DNA of 64,000 bases. Origin: Fennellomyces sp. T-0311. Taxonomy: Eukaryota; Mucoromycota; Mucoromycetes; Mucorales; Lichtheimiaceae. Position 1 is the stretch's first letter. Each line of letters opens with the position of its first letter. The notes under the pieces were generated by a model. It was given only the letters and a program-made list of their open reading frames with translations. It was not told the DNA's origin and ran no database searches. Below are positions 1 through 12,368 of the stretch, one piece after another. The DNA is taken from the NCBI GenBank assembly GCA_025266875.1, contig JALLLT010000005.1, positions 558,001 through 622,000 on the forward strand. The letters run 5' to 3'. The position numbers were made by a program, and so were the translations under genes.

Positions 1-22
1 TTCTTTCTTTTTTCGTTACTAA

Positions 23-554
23 ATGGCCGCCGCGAGCAAAGGTACCACTGCACGCCAATCCCTCATACAAGCAGAAGATCAGTACAACAAGCGCATTGAC
101 GATGACATTGCCAAGCTTGTCGACTGCTTCACTGACATTGTCCGCGTCGGCGAGGTATGCCCTGTGCATGTTGTATGTTGACAGCGATCATTAATATACT
201 TCTTGTAAGAACAAAGACAAAGACAAATTTCGCGTAGCGGAAGAAGGATACCAGATAGAAAGCCAGAGTGCACAGATAGTGAGTGTTTCGTTTTGTTTCT
301 TGATCGATCCCAATTTGACTAATATTAACAAGGTGCGGTCAGCTGAATCGTTGCTAGGCTTGATTACAGAGTTAAAGCAGCACTTGTTACTCAACGATAC
401 AGAGTTACTATCACAGCTCGCGAAGCAACGGACACAATCACTGGAAACACAACGCCACGAGATCAAAGATACTCTGCTAAAGATGCGTGGAGAACTGCAG
501 ACAACCATATACGATTTGGAATCCATTTACTTTAGATCGTTAAAGGGCGCATAA
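23..554 (+). CDS. MED22: Mediator complex subunit 22 (MED22/Surf5)
   Basis: Three exons (23-154, 210-278, 333-554) join in frame to about 140 residues. The middle exon and start of the third read as RVAEEGYQIESQSAQI followed by VRSAESLL and a helical LITELKQHLLLND segment, the typical core of MED22. The introns are 55 and 54 nt with GTATGC and GTGAGT donors. MED22 is a small helical subunit of the Mediator head module that bridges transcription factors and RNA polymerase II in the nucleus; that role comes from family knowledge. The ATG at 23 is the first in the window and gives a normal-length N-terminus, so the gene looks complete although almost no 5' flank is visible. It converges on the ABC transporter 110 bp downstream. 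Confidence 0.88.
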
Positions 555-664
555 TTGGTGGTGGGGTGCATGACAATAAAGCAAAAGTCTATCGATTACT
601 TTATAATAATGTAGCGCGTGCTATATAGACCGGATGAAAAAAAAGAGATGGGAGGTTGATTCGA

Positions 665-3106
665 TTAGTTTTGGCGATTATTATCCTGTTCGCTATCATC
701 GTTATTGTTGTCATGGTCATGGCGATGATGGCTCTGTTGCGATGTACTGTTGCCACCCAGCGACTGCAGCTCTACCAGCTTTCGGAACACGCCATCCTTC
801 TTGTTCAACAACTCGTAATAAGTACCAATTTCACCGACGCCGCCGTCGTCAAGACACATGACTAGATCAGCTGAACGGATAGTCGACAAACGATGCGCAA
901 TCGTGACCACCGTTCTACCCTGCATCAAATGGTTCAATGCATCCTGGACAAGTACTTCCGACTCCGAGTCCAGCGCACTGGTAGCCTCATCCAACACAAG
1001 AATCGACGGGTTCTTGAGCAAAGCACGAGCAATGGCAATACGCTGCTTCTGGCCGCCACTCAAACTCACGCCACGTTCACCAACCATGGTGTCGTATCCG
1101 TCGTGGAACGTTTCGATAAACGAAGCACAGTTGGCTTTGGCTGCCGCTTCCTTGATCTCGTCAATCGTGGCACTCTCCTTGCCATAAGCGATATTATCAC
1201 GGATCGTGCCAGCAAAGAGTGTAGGTTCTTGTGATACGACACCGACATTCTCGCGCCACCAGTGCAAGTTTATATCCTTGAGGTTCTCGTCATCGATATA
1301 GATGGAGCCCTTATCGGCGTCATAATAACGAAGCAAAAGCGATCCAATTGTTGACTTGCCCGAGCCAGAAGAACCAACAACAGCGATCACTATTCCGCTT
1401 ATACCATTAATATATGTGGTCTATGTATGAGGTGCATGATAGCTGAGAATGCTTACCTGTTCCCGGCTGAATGGTGAGCGAAAGATCCTTAAAGATAGGC
1501 GAGTGGGGTCGAGTAGGATATGAGAAGAATACGTTTTCAAACCGGATCTTTCCCTGCAGGTTATTCAAGATTTTACCGCCTAGTAATGTTTAGCCTGTTT
1601 GTCAGACGCAGCAAAAAACAGACTCACTGTCAAATTGGATTGCGCTGGTCTTGTGTAGTAATTCGAACAAGCGCTCACTTGCACCAGCACCCTTCATAAT
1701 TTCGGAATAGAACGATGTCAAACCTTATACAATTTTAGTAACTGCAGGGTATCTCGCTACTTTTAGCCTTGAATAACCTACCTCCCAGCGAAGTGCCAAC
1801 ATATGCGGTATAGAGCATGAATGATGCCAACTCGCCAATAGTAATAGCGTCTTGCATGACCATATGGCCACCGTACCATAGCACTGCCAGGACTGCCAAG
1901 TTGCCAGAAAGACCTGCGCCGCCAAAGAACATAGCACTGGCCATGGCCTCTTTTTTAGCCAAGCCGTAAACGGCTAAGACCTTTTTCCAGTACCGATCTG
2001 CCTCTGAGTTCTCCTTGGCAAATGCTTGCACGGTGCGAATGCTACTTATCCGCTCTTCGCCCAGCTTTGTAATTTCACTTAATGCCGTTTGTGTCTTCCG
2101 TGAAAGCGTCTTCACGTAACGACCGTAGAGGATACCAAAAATGCTCACAGGAGGCACCACAACCATCATGACTGCGGTAAGTTTTGGGCTGATCCACAGC
2201 ATCATGGAACTACCAACAACCGCGGTAGCCAGCGCCCTTAAAGCACAAAGGTCTTATGTTGGTTAAGGCTTTTCTTGTGTACGTACTTCCTAAACCATTA
2301 CTACCTTAAGCCATCACTGACGTTACCGGTAATACTTTTACCAACAATCGCGGTATCAACGGATAGGCGAGAAATGAGTTCGCCGGTGCGATTCTTATCA
2401 AAGAACGCCATATCTTGCCTTAATATATTCCGGTACAAATCGTTTCGTAGTCGTTGAATAATTCGTTCTCCTGCAAGCCGGAACAGAAGCACTCGGCCAC
2501 TGTTGGCGAGTGCGCCGATGCAAAAGACCACCGACAAGGCGCCCATAAACTGTGGCATTGTGAACCCCATATACTCTTTGACTTCCGGATGGGTGACAAT
2601 ATCGATGATTTTACCCATTGAAAACGGAACGGACTAGAGTAACATCAGTCTACTATATATCACAGTTGCATCGTGTTAACCCTTTTACCATGGTAACCGA
2701 AGATGATATCACCAACAAGGCAATAGCAGCTAATCGATATCTTGATCAATAAGCAAGCTTTATCTGATGACGCTTACAAATAAAGGTTACCTGAGATACT
2801 TTTAGCTTCTGGTTTTGCGAGTTGGAATAGTTGTTTGATATCTTTGGCGTCTTTAGGTCTTTGCATTTTTGGGGGTGCTGTTTCTTTTGCCGTATTGGCT
2901 GCTGTTTCTGCTGTCGCCTTGACGTTGTTGATTTGTTGTCGTGCAACATTGGACACCGAGAATGGTGCACGATCGCCCAGCGATCGCGGATAAACCATTC
3001 GACAAGGTGTCATGCTTCGAGGTCGTAATAAACTTTGAGTTGTGCTGGGCACTCCATTGCTTCTTAACGCCCATCGGGAGCTTGTTGACGATAGACACCG
3101 AAGCAT
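665..3106 (-). CDS. MDL1: Mitochondrial half-size ABC transporter, MDL1/ABCB10 type
   Basis: About seven exons give roughly 690 residues. The last exon (1391-665) holds a complete nucleotide-binding domain: Walker [11 protein letters not shown]-loop SQEP, signature LSGGQ, Walker B ILVLDEAT and the H-loop AHR. The preceding exons encode the transmembrane domain, with the family-typical [11 protein letters not shown] and [14 protein letters not shown] stretches. The ATG at 3106 opens a basic, Ser/Arg-rich leader ([18 protein letters not shown]) typical of matrix import; a TTG codon five codons upstream was not used. Exon 1 (3106-2791) joins exon 2 (2729-2689) and the exon at 2633 in frame. MDL1/ABCB10 proteins are homodimeric inner-membrane exporters linked to peptide export, haem supply and oxidative stress; the exact substrate cannot be read here. 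The C-terminus is rich in His, Asp and Asn. Exon edges between about 2312 and 1458 are approximate. Confidence 0.88.
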
Positions 3107-3637
3107 GTTTGCAATGGACAAAGTTCGCTGACAAAAGCGCGGCGGTTCGGCAAGATAAATTAGCCGCGACGCGGGTGCCCGTTTCGGACGTGACTGATAG
3201 ATTTTTCAGTTCGATCTTCGTATGGTATACCATAATGAATACCGGTATGCCAGAGATAACAACTGGTCTGAATAGATCCCAATTCTGTCGTGCCGTAGAC
3301 TGTATTAATTTTTACTACTTTGTTAATTGGTGCCAGCTTGGCGTCTAAGCCTAGCACCAGAGTCAGTCTTCGCAGCAGGAAACGATATAAGAGAAATACC
3401 TTGCGCACAGAAAAAGCGTTGGCACTTTAACATAAACCTGTGGTACTTTAATGCTCATCCATCAACACCGATCATTGTGTTGTAGAAACTGCTCAGTTTT
3501 GACAAATCTTTCCATACTAAAGATGTATACTTAGTTAATTTATCTTTATTTGCAATACCTAGTTTTGATAGAATCAAATTACATATATAACAATGGTTTC
3601 ATTTAGATGGACGTTTCATAGAGAAAATACATATGTT

Positions 3638-3806
3638 TTGCATTCGGGCACTCGGTCGGACCAGTGGCCCGATGGGCAGGCCACTATATAGGACCGTGCC
3701 CGTTCGGCACCCACCTTCAAGCAACTTCTCTTACCCGATGCCCGAAAATGCCGGGCCAAAACGGGCAGTCCAGGGGTCTGTCCGCCCATAGTTAGAGCCC
3801 TAGTTT
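3638..3806. repeat. CGGGC/GCCCG-rich repeat block, copy 1
   Basis: The block stands out from the AT-rich surroundings by many short CGGGC/GCCCG words. It carries GCCCGAAAAT at 3740-3749 and AAAACGGGCA at 3758-3767; the same two words recur in the same orientation in the block at 5349-5496. Clustered short GC motifs of this type occur in subterminal regions of hAT-like DNA transposons, but terminal inverted repeats and target duplications were not found, so the assignment is tentative. Confidence 0.4.
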
Positions 3807-5348
3807 TAATACAGGACAAGATCAATATTTGCGCCTCCGTATAATGAACGTATTTATATCCAAACTTTTTCGTGCCACGTACTGTGAGCTTCAGTCCATG
3901 CGTTTGTGCGGTAGTTGCTTCCAAGCCGTCGATAAAGTTTTTCATAGTGCTGGAGTCCTAGGTACCTCGTAACATGCCCATACGTTGCTGATTGCACTTT
4001 TCTTCGTCCTTCATGAGATCTACCTTGCATGCACTACTAGGCTTATCTTCGCATATGAACATGTCTAACTGCGTGTCAATATGTCGGTAGAGGAAATCCT
4101 ACTTGCGTGCACGGGTGTCTGGATCAAGATCCCTCATTGCAACTAGTTATGCGTGCGTTGTGGAAGTACATTCAGATCTATTTGGATATATCACAAATAG
4201 AACGAAGCTCAGTAATCATTGCTTGTCGATCTCATTCACTTTCATTACAACTTACCGTACTACTTTAAAGTCAGCGTCATTCAGGAATATCCCCTCCAGC
4301 AGAGTCGCATATACATGGCATTGGTGAAAGCTTTCTGATGATCCGGGACAAGCAGCCGCCGTTGTTCGTACAACATGATCCTATAACACCATAGTCAGCT
4401 GACACTTCCTTTCATTTCATTAAAGTACGCACATGTGATGTACGGCTGTGCGGAGATATTCAACGTTTGGTGGGACATTTTTCTTGTCACGAGCGAACAG
4501 ACTTGAGCGGGTCTGCTCCAGAATTTGGAGATCCCTCCGCAATTTTCGTCAAGATCTCGTATTCGTCCATAAATACCCCGCACCGCAAGCTTAAGTTGAG
4601 TCGTTTCATAATCTTTTTCACATGTTTATATAAGATTGACGTGGCTGGCACTGTTGCAAGATCAATCATGTTTTCCGCTCCACTGACGTCGACTGGTTAG
4701 TGGAAGCCCGTAATACTTCGTTCTACCCATCAATTACTTACTACGCGGCAAACAGTTTCTCAATCATATCTTCCGTAGATACACGAGTTTTCTTTATGGG
4801 CTGAACGTTGCCAGTCTCTTCGCCACCTCTGACTCTCTTCCTCATATTTTTAACCACTTGAAGCTCCAGCAAATCCTAAGTTTGCGCTGCAAGTGAGACT
4901 TTTATCATGCACTTAGAAAAAGTGATATTAACACCTCTGCCTCCACGGAAAAATGCATCTTGATTGATGTGCTGTCTATGTATGCATTGGCTGCCTTATA
5001 GAACTTCTTGACACGGTTCAAATTCGATGCCGACAAATTCGCACTGTGGTCACTGAGGAACCTTCCCAAATATCTTTTGTACTGGTTTTTTACGACGCTC
5101 AAACTGCTTTCGGCGTTCAGGATGGCATACTTCTCCAACGGTTGATAAACAAGATCGATGGTGCCCCACTAGGCAATGCTTGTGTCTTGCAAGTATTTCA
5201 TTATGTCTCGCGAATCTCGCTTTCTAAAGAATCGATTAAGTTCAACATACACAAAGAGGGAGCAATTAAAGATTACGGCTCTCTTCAATTAATGCTTTTG
5301 CTGGAGTAACAGAGTTGTCCATTGCGTAAAGGAATACCAACAGAGGTG

Positions 5349-5496
5349 TTCATGTAAGGCTTGCAACGGGCGTGGACTGGCGGTCTTCGGGCATATCGGT
5401 CGGTCCACACCCAAGGACCGAAGACCGTCTGTCATCTTAAAACGGGCAAGACTGCTAGACAGAGCCCGAAAATCTGGGCACCCGAAAAAGCATGGA
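5349..5496. repeat. CGGGC/GCCCG-rich repeat block, copy 2
   Basis: Shares AAAACGGGCA (5439-5448) and GCCCGAAAAT (5464-5473) with the block at 3638-3806, in reversed order. It also contains an internal inverted pair, GGTCTTCGG near 5380 and CCGAAGACC near 5420. It is probably the other end, or a second fragment, of the same kind of repeat. Confidence 0.4.
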
Positions 5497-6740
5497 TCGA
5501 CTGACATTGTGTCTGGGATGGAGTTACAGATGCGGGATGACCGATCCAGATCAAGCTTCTTTGATGGACAACCTTTCATCCCCAAACGTGTATTCGACAG
5601 TGTTCATTCCTTGATTCTTCGTAGAATAGCAGAAAACCAACCAGTAGATTTCCCTCTTCTTTCCACCGCTCATCGTGACGTGGTCTGAAATAAAACTAGG
5701 CGCCTAGTTCATTACCGAACATATTTATGCAAAGCATAAATGTTCACTATAAAACTTCAAGCTTTTTATTATGGCAGCTGGAAAAAACAGATAGTGCTGT
5801 GGCAACATTCGTTTCTCTCAATTCATGTTTCGTTACGCAATCAGATCCTACTTCTGCACCATTCCAGTTAACGATGTAGTACACGCGATCATAAAAATAG
5901 GCACCCCAGACTACCTGAGGAAGCAAGCAGTCTGGAGCACCTTTAGCTATTTATTTCTATGGCAGTATTCGTTTCTCTTAATCTCTTTACTCAACCTGTT
6001 CAGCGTTACTGCATCGTTTTGGACGACAATGTATACCATGACACGGTACCGGGTACAATAGCATTGGGTGATGTACGAAAGCTTGTTTAGTTTAAAAACC
6101 GACAATAAAGTATTACTATAATATACATGCATATCACAGAACTTCATGAAGATTCGTATCAGTATGCAGAACCATGCCATCACATGCTGACTCAGGAAGA
6201 TGTTTCAGGAACTTCCATTCAGAAGATATTTATGAAAACGATGATGTACTTTTCATTGACTTTCATACACATTCATCCAGTATCATGACCATGAATTTTC
6301 ATGAAAAGCTGGGCCATGGTGTAGCGCTTCGGCCTATATAACGTTAAGGAATGTATAGGCAGTACCTGTCAAATCATATACCCGTCATAGATGCTTCTTC
6401 TTCTGCGTTAATATAAACACCATACGTATATCCATTTGGAAAAGCATATCAAACCACCATTATTGGATCGAAAGCAAATCCGATACGTATCTACGTGCCA
6501 CTTGCCATCACATGATTTGCAGACAGATAACTTATGTCAAAGATATAATAATCCTAAGAACGACGTGAGCACGGTGGCAATTCTGTTAAATTTATTGCTA
6601 ATGGCATACAGGAGCTGCTTTTTAATACATACTACATGCTATCCCGTTTACCGCGCTATTAGGGCAGTGCCCGCGCTGTGGAACACTTGACGCAAACTCT
6701 CAATGTCCGACGAAAAAAAATCTCTTCCTACTCGTTTGAC

Positions 6741-7335
6741 ATGGCTGATAATCAGGAAATTCTCGAAGACGTTATTTACTGCGCACGATACGGTGAATTG
6801 GAAGATCTCAAGACTTCCAAGCCTTCTGCAGAATACTATATCCAAAAGAATGATTCTGGCAACACCGCCCTTCATATGGCCAGCGCGAATAACCATGTGG
6901 GTATGATCTGGACGATCCAACTGAAAGATCTTTGATATGCTCATGCAATTCAATGGAATAGACGTGATCAGCTGGATCATTGAACAACTTGGTGCATGGA
7001 AGCCCGAGGAATTAAAGGCCATGATCAATGTTCGAAACGCAGAAGGCAACACACCGCTTCACTGGGCTGCGCTGAATGGTCAATTGCCTGCAGTTGAATT
7101 ATTGGTCAAGAACGGAGGCGATTGCAAGGTAGAAAAAGATATAAATAGGTGTGTGTCATACGACTCACCATTTACATAGATCAAGAACGAGGCTGGCAAA
7201 ACACCTATTTATGAAGCACAGCAGCGCGGCCATGAAAAGGTTGCCGAGTTCTTCTTGTTGACCATGATTGATGAAGAACCCGAAGAGCCGGTGGATGAAG
7301 AAAATCAATTCGTAGAAAACGGATACAGCGCATAA
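6741..7335 (+). CDS. YAR1: Ankyrin-repeat ribosome-biogenesis chaperone, YAR1-like
   Basis: Exons 6741-6900, 6962-7128 and 7180-7335 join in frame to 160 residues. Ankyrin signatures are visible at GNTALHMASANNH (about residues 40-52) and GNTPLHWAALNGQLPAVELL, with a degenerate third repeat at KTPIYEAQQRGHEKVAEFFL. The tail is acidic (DEEPEEPVDEEN). Length, repeat number, the WIIEQLG/EELKAMIN spacer and the acidic tail match yeast Yar1, the dedicated chaperone of ribosomal protein Rps3 in the 40S pathway. An overlapping frame opening at 6703 is a shadow: only the ATG at 6741 runs into the ankyrin repeats. The donor GTATGA at 6901, rather than GTGGGT at 6897, is needed to avoid a stop at the next exon. 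Confidence 0.82.
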
Positions 7336-7513
7336 AAACACAATTATTTTTTTAGCATTTAGCCCGTAGAAACCGCATTTGAACCTCGCATCCTTTCCCA
7401 ATTTTGGGCTGTTGTTGTACCTGAAGGCTAAATAAGGCTTATTTTTTTTTTACTTGCATCGACATATACTCTTATTCCGCTGTTTTCTTTTCAATCCATT
7501 CTTTTCTGTTGCT

Positions 7514-9238
7514 ATGGGGTACTGCGCACGCTGTGGCGAGCTATCTGCTGGAGGCAAATGTCTTAGATGTCGTGGTAGATCCATCGGTAATACATAGGAT
7601 TATGCGCACGAATGTGGGTCAGCGATGGATAACTCTGTATAATTTCTATAGCGACAGCCAGCGACTCGGTAGGATATGCTGCTAATGCATCACTGCGAGA
7701 TAGATGGGAATCTCTGTAAGGTCACACAATACATCCTTAGGTGTTCGCATATCCACTAACTAAACGCGATCGTTATGCAAGTGCAAAGGGCCCATTTCCA
7801 AAAGCTAGTAATAGTACGCCCATTGGGGCTTCAAGGCAATCCATTGTCGATCGTCGCCCCTTACCGGTTTTCCCCAGACCAATGACAAGTCGCCAAGGGG
7901 TTGCTTCCGTGGACAAAGGCCAATCCACGGACAAAGAGTCACTTGCGTCTTTGCCAGCATTGGCGACTTCACCTTTACCCAGCAAAATTCACACTGTTCG
8001 ATCAGGTCTATCAAAAGATAGTACCAGAAACAGTAGCTTCTTTTTGGATGCTGTGGAAAAAGCTACGACGCCGGCAATTCGTGCAGGCGACAACAATGCT
8101 TTGGCAAGAAAGGCTATTGGAAGGCCTAGACCGAAGCTCAATTCCCAACTCTTCTTTCATGAAACGGCAGCCAGTGCGGTGAGTTCGCCCGTGACCCCGA
8201 GTTCACCTACTATCGTCAGTTGGCAAAGTCAAGATGTTCCACCACGCGAGAACAATGAACAGCTTCCACCTGTTCCACCAAAGAAAAAGCGTACATGTTG
8301 CAAATGTAATGAACCATTGCGACGTAGTAGTAAAGGATCTCGTCGTATTGGTGTACCACCTGCAGCCGGGACTCTGGACGATTATTCATGGTATCATTAT
8401 GAATGTCTGACATGTCCGGTGTGCAACTGTCATTTTACAGAACAAGATTACTTTGTGCGCCATGGTACCGAGGTCTATCATCCAAAGGTAAGGAAGCAAA
8501 GATTCTTTTTTCTTGTGTTTGCATACAAGTTGCTCATTCTTACCTCGCAGTGTCGAACATTAATGCGTAAAAATGAACCTAAGGAGTGTGTAACATGTAC
8601 AAAACCTGTCACATTGGGATCAAAAGGCGATGGATTCCAGCATGAAAGTAAGCTGTATCATTTCAAGGTATGACGGAAATACAATCCAATGTGACATTAT
8701 TTAACTATTAATGCGATTAGTGCGCATTCATATGCTATACATGTCAATCCCTGTCGTCTGAGCCACGGAAAGAGTTACAAGGAAAAGTGTATTGTACGAA
8801 ATGTTCGCCAAGCACTTGTCCACCTGTTCCGACCCCGCGTCACCGTCGCCGTTGCGTTAGTAGTGGTGCCGTTGCGCTCAGTGGAAGCTCAAACGATGAT
8901 ATTGCATCACCATCTGATTTATTTAGAAATCGAAGAACAGCGCTTCCAAAACTAGGTGGACCTACCATTTGTCCAAGGTGCAATCAGAGTATTTCAGTTA
9001 TGGATGAGACACGCGGACCACGTGCAACCCGCTGGCACAAAAAGTGTCTTGTGTGCGCCAATCCAACATGCAAGAAGAGGATGGATTCTGATGCGCATGT
9101 TTATATAAACGAATCTGATCAATGGCTGGTGTACTGTCGTGGTTGCACAGTAAGAACAGTGTTTTGAAAAGCAATGGCATACTCATTTAACTTTGTTTGT
9201 AGGACAAGAATAGACGCAGATCAAGCTATTTACAATGA
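7514..9238 (+). CDS. Three-LIM-domain protein with N-terminal zinc knuckle (paxillin-like)
   Basis: Six exons are inferred: 7514-7586, a 17-nt microexon 7652-7668, 7741-8487, 8551-8667, 8721-9149 and 9203-9238. The N-terminus is a Cys pair module, CARCGELSAGGKCLRC. A long Ser/Pro-rich linker follows, with a proline stretch (LPPVPPKKKR) that may bind SH3 domains. Three LIM domains then follow: CCKCNEPL with HYECLTCPVC and HPKC; CVTC with HFKCAFICYTC and CTKC; CPRC with HKKCLVC and YCRGC. LIM domains are protein-binding zinc modules of actin and septation scaffolds in fungi; a paxillin-like role is an inference. The first LIM domain has an unusually long insertion between its first Cys pair and the His. 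The protein is about 470 residues and ends with a basic tail. Confidence 0.8.
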
Positions 9239-10251
9239 GCCGCCTCTACATTCTACACATATATATAATTTTCTTATGCCTTACGCTTATACTATATGGA
9301 TACACAAATAAATTTATTGACATTATATGTAACTGTTTCAATCGCCCGTGAAAGCCCATTGTTATTGCGAGGTTGTTGCACCGCCGTATAAAAACGGATA
9401 GTCAGTATCAAATCATCAATTACCGAAGATACAATACATGAATTTCAAGTGCCATAGCCTGATGATGCATGGCATATACGTATCTCAAGTTTAGTAATAA
9501 GGTAACAACAGTGCACACTTTAATGCAATTGTAGATCATTCACATAACAACGCTCACGTGAACGAGTTCTCATTAATTTCACTCCATTCCTGTGGTCTCT
9601 CGCGACGTTGGTTATTATATCTTAATGGATTATATATCGTGCACCATTTTACTATTGTTTTATTTTACAAATCTCGCCATAACATGATGATGCAGAATGC
9701 ACTGATAAAACTTTATGAGACTGATGCTCACCATAACTGACAATCAAATTTGGTGTAACTCTACTATCTTGGTTTATGCTGAGCGTATGCTGTTCCTAAT
9801 TAAGGTGTTATGCATTATTTTGAACACAGCAGAAGAGATGAGCTGATTCCGGCGTATTACCAGGAATCCAGATATGCTCACGGTAAATCCAGTGTAATGG
9901 TACATATGCCAAAGCGCTCGTTGCAAAATATACTTACGGATTTTCAAATAGTACTCCATCTTCAGTATATCTCAATACCGTACTTACGAGCGGATATTGT
10001 CATTGCATTCTACAACTGGCAGCCTTGTATTTAATTCCTCGCATTATCACATGAGTTCTCTGGGTTAGCACATCGGTGGCATTTCAGCTGTCCTCATATT
10101 TGTTTACTTCTCGAATATCATACACCAGTAAGAGGAAAAATGGGAACCAGATTCCCGAAGCACCGCAAACACTGTACTACTGTACAGTCATTTCCCGATA
10201 TTTAAAAGCGTAAAGTTTCCTCGTGTCATCCTGTTCTTTTCTCCGGTTACC
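9239..10251. other. Intergenic, upstream of P450 gene 1
   Basis: About 1 kb of AT-rich sequence with only short unsupported frames. It holds the 3' flank of the LIM gene and the promoter of the first P450. Confidence 0.6.
10198..10208 (+). promoter_or_regulatory. TATA-like element of P450 gene 1
   Basis: ATATTTAAAAG lies about 45-55 bp upstream of the P450 start codon at 10252, a plausible distance for a core promoter with a short leader. Confidence 0.4.
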
Positions 10252-12368
10252 ATGGAGGTCATTTCAACCGCATACGAAGCATACTTCCTTCCACTTTTGC
10301 AAGTTAAGGAACGCGTCCTTGACTTTGGCAAAAAGCACAAAGCATCAATTTCGTTTGCGATTGCGTTGTACGGTGCTTACTTGCTTTTCGACAAAATTGC
10401 CAGACCACCCAGAAACATTCGACATATACCGCGAGTAAACCTTTGGCGTTTTTTTGGTGCGCTGATACGCAAAGAGCCAACGCATGTTATCGCCGAAAAC
10501 GTGACTTTACCTGCGGCAATGAATCCACATGGTATGTATGTTGTAAGTATTTAGTCATATATTTTTGGATTCGAATCTAAGATTCTTTTTTTTTGTCTTA
10601 CCTTAGCGATTCGATGATTCTGGTTGGGTCGTGCGCCTTAGCCGGCCCGATGTGATAAAACAACTCTTTTCAAATACAGGTATAAGCGTTCACCAGCTCA
10701 ATTCTTGTGTTACCCTAACTTTCCTTTATCTTTGAAATAGAGCTTTTTCCAAAGGATGATTTTAAAGATGAATTCCATGGTACAGTCTTTGGACGATTTG
10801 CAGCAAGTGCATCCAATTTGATTTTCTCGAGAAGTACTCAGCAATGGAAAGCTCAACGCATGGTAACTGTCTACTTTTGTTGGAAAACATTATATTTATT
10901 GACGGAAAAAAGGTGGCCAATCCTGCATTTAAAAGAGCAGCACCTGTTGAAACGTTCGGCCGTTTGACACAAACATTGTTTGACGTTATGGACAGGGATG
11001 TAAGCAAGCCGATCGAATTTCATGATATGATGGAACGCTGGACTTTAGATGCAATTGGTTTAGGTGGATTTGGTACGTAATGTGCAACAGATAAAAAACC
11101 TGAATCACTTATTGGATAGAGTTTATCAGGATTCGACTTTCGGGCAGTGGTAGACCGCGAAAGTGATTGGGTGCAAAAATACAACAGAATCATCAAAGCC
11201 ATGTTGAATCCCCTTTATCTTGTGCTGCCCGTACTGGATCAGAAACTTTTATTTTTGCAACCAGGTCGTCAGCGTATTCACAACGAATTAACTGAATTGC
11301 TGAATATGCTCCGTGGTCTCATCATTCAGAAACGACAAGAGATCAATGAGAAAAAGAAATTCAATATTGCCGATAATGAAAAGGACGTTTTGACGCTGAT
11401 GATAGAGGCCGAAAATGAAGGAAATGGGACCATTTCTGACGATGAACTTTTGGTAAGTTCTGGGATTTTATGGGAACCAATATTTATTTATTGATTCGGA
11501 TTTTTATAGAGTAACCTTTGTATTTTCTTTATTGCTGGTAAGGCTCACAACAGCGGTACGGATTAATATGGAGTTTTAACGTTGTTGTGCTGGTAGGACA
11601 TGAAACGTCCGCCAACGCTCTAAGTTACGCAGCATATTATTTAGCAGTGAATCCGGTAAGCTCCCGCGGAAGTCAATGCAATTCACAACTGATACATGTA
11701 TTTTTAGGATATACAAAATAAGGCAAGAGAAGAGGCTACTCGTCTTCTTGGAACCAATTCTGAGGACATTTTGCCCACACTTCAACAATGCCGCAACATG
11801 CCCTATCTCAACGCAATCATCAAAGAAGTAAAAGTTACATGTGGTTTTTTTTGTAGTGGCGCGACTATGCTGATCATTGAATACGTAGACACTTCGTATT
11901 TCTCCACCTGTGATCAATGTAGTTGCCAGAGCTGCTACTCATGATACGGAGCTGGGTGGTCTTTTTATTCCCAAGGGTACACGATTCTCGGTCGATGTAT
12001 ATGAAATGCAACATAATCCCACAGTATGGAAGGATCCAGAAGTATTCCGTCCTGAGCGATTCTTACCGGGTGGTGAAGCTGAGGAAAATTCAAAGTTGGG
12101 ATTGCCGTGGGTTCCTTTTGGTAGTGGAGCAAGACAATGCATTGGTATGAACTATGCGTTAGATGAACAGCGAGTGTTGTTATCCATGTTATGTAAGAAT
12201 GCCTTTTAATGATATAAGAGAGGAAATTAACACTTTATTCTTCCTATAGTGAGAAAGTATACCTGGTCACTCCCGGAGGATTCGATTCATAAGGATAAGC
12301 TCAAGTCAAGCGGATTAATTGTCATGAGCGTGAAGGACTTGTATTTGTACTTCCAAAGATTATACTAG
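10252..12368 (+). CDS. Cytochrome P450 (CYP509-like), tandem copy 1
   Basis: A multi-exon gene for a microsomal P450 of roughly 520 residues. The N-terminus has a membrane anchor (ISFAIALYGAYLLF) followed by RPPRNIRHIPRVN. The I-helix oxygen-activation motif is spliced together as IAGHETSA, the K-helix ExxR is ETLR split by an intron after the Glu codon, the PERF-type motif is FRPERFLPGGEAE, and the haem-binding loop is FGSGARQCIG with the ligand Cys. P450s carry out NADPH-dependent mono-oxygenation with a reductase partner at the ER; the substrate is unknown. The CYP509 label is an inference from resemblance to Mucorales P450s. Very small exons sit around the I-helix (near 11510-11543 and 11595-11654). 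It is followed in the same direction by a close paralogue at 13172. Minor exon edges are uncertain. Confidence 0.87.

Larger units (their letters stand above)
3107..6740. other. Gene-free, repeat-bearing interval
   Basis: 3.6 kb between the ABC transporter and the YAR1-like gene. I see only short open frames without recognisable domains. Two CGGGC-rich blocks (3638-3806 and 5349-5496) bracket the middle of the interval. Open frames on the minus strand at 4395-4669 and 4905-5138 could be remnants of a mobile-element protein, but no motif supports this. Confidence 0.5.

Noticed and set aside
6703..6906. A frame starting MSDEKKSLP over the YAR1-like gene
   Set aside because: It is out of frame with the ankyrin repeats.
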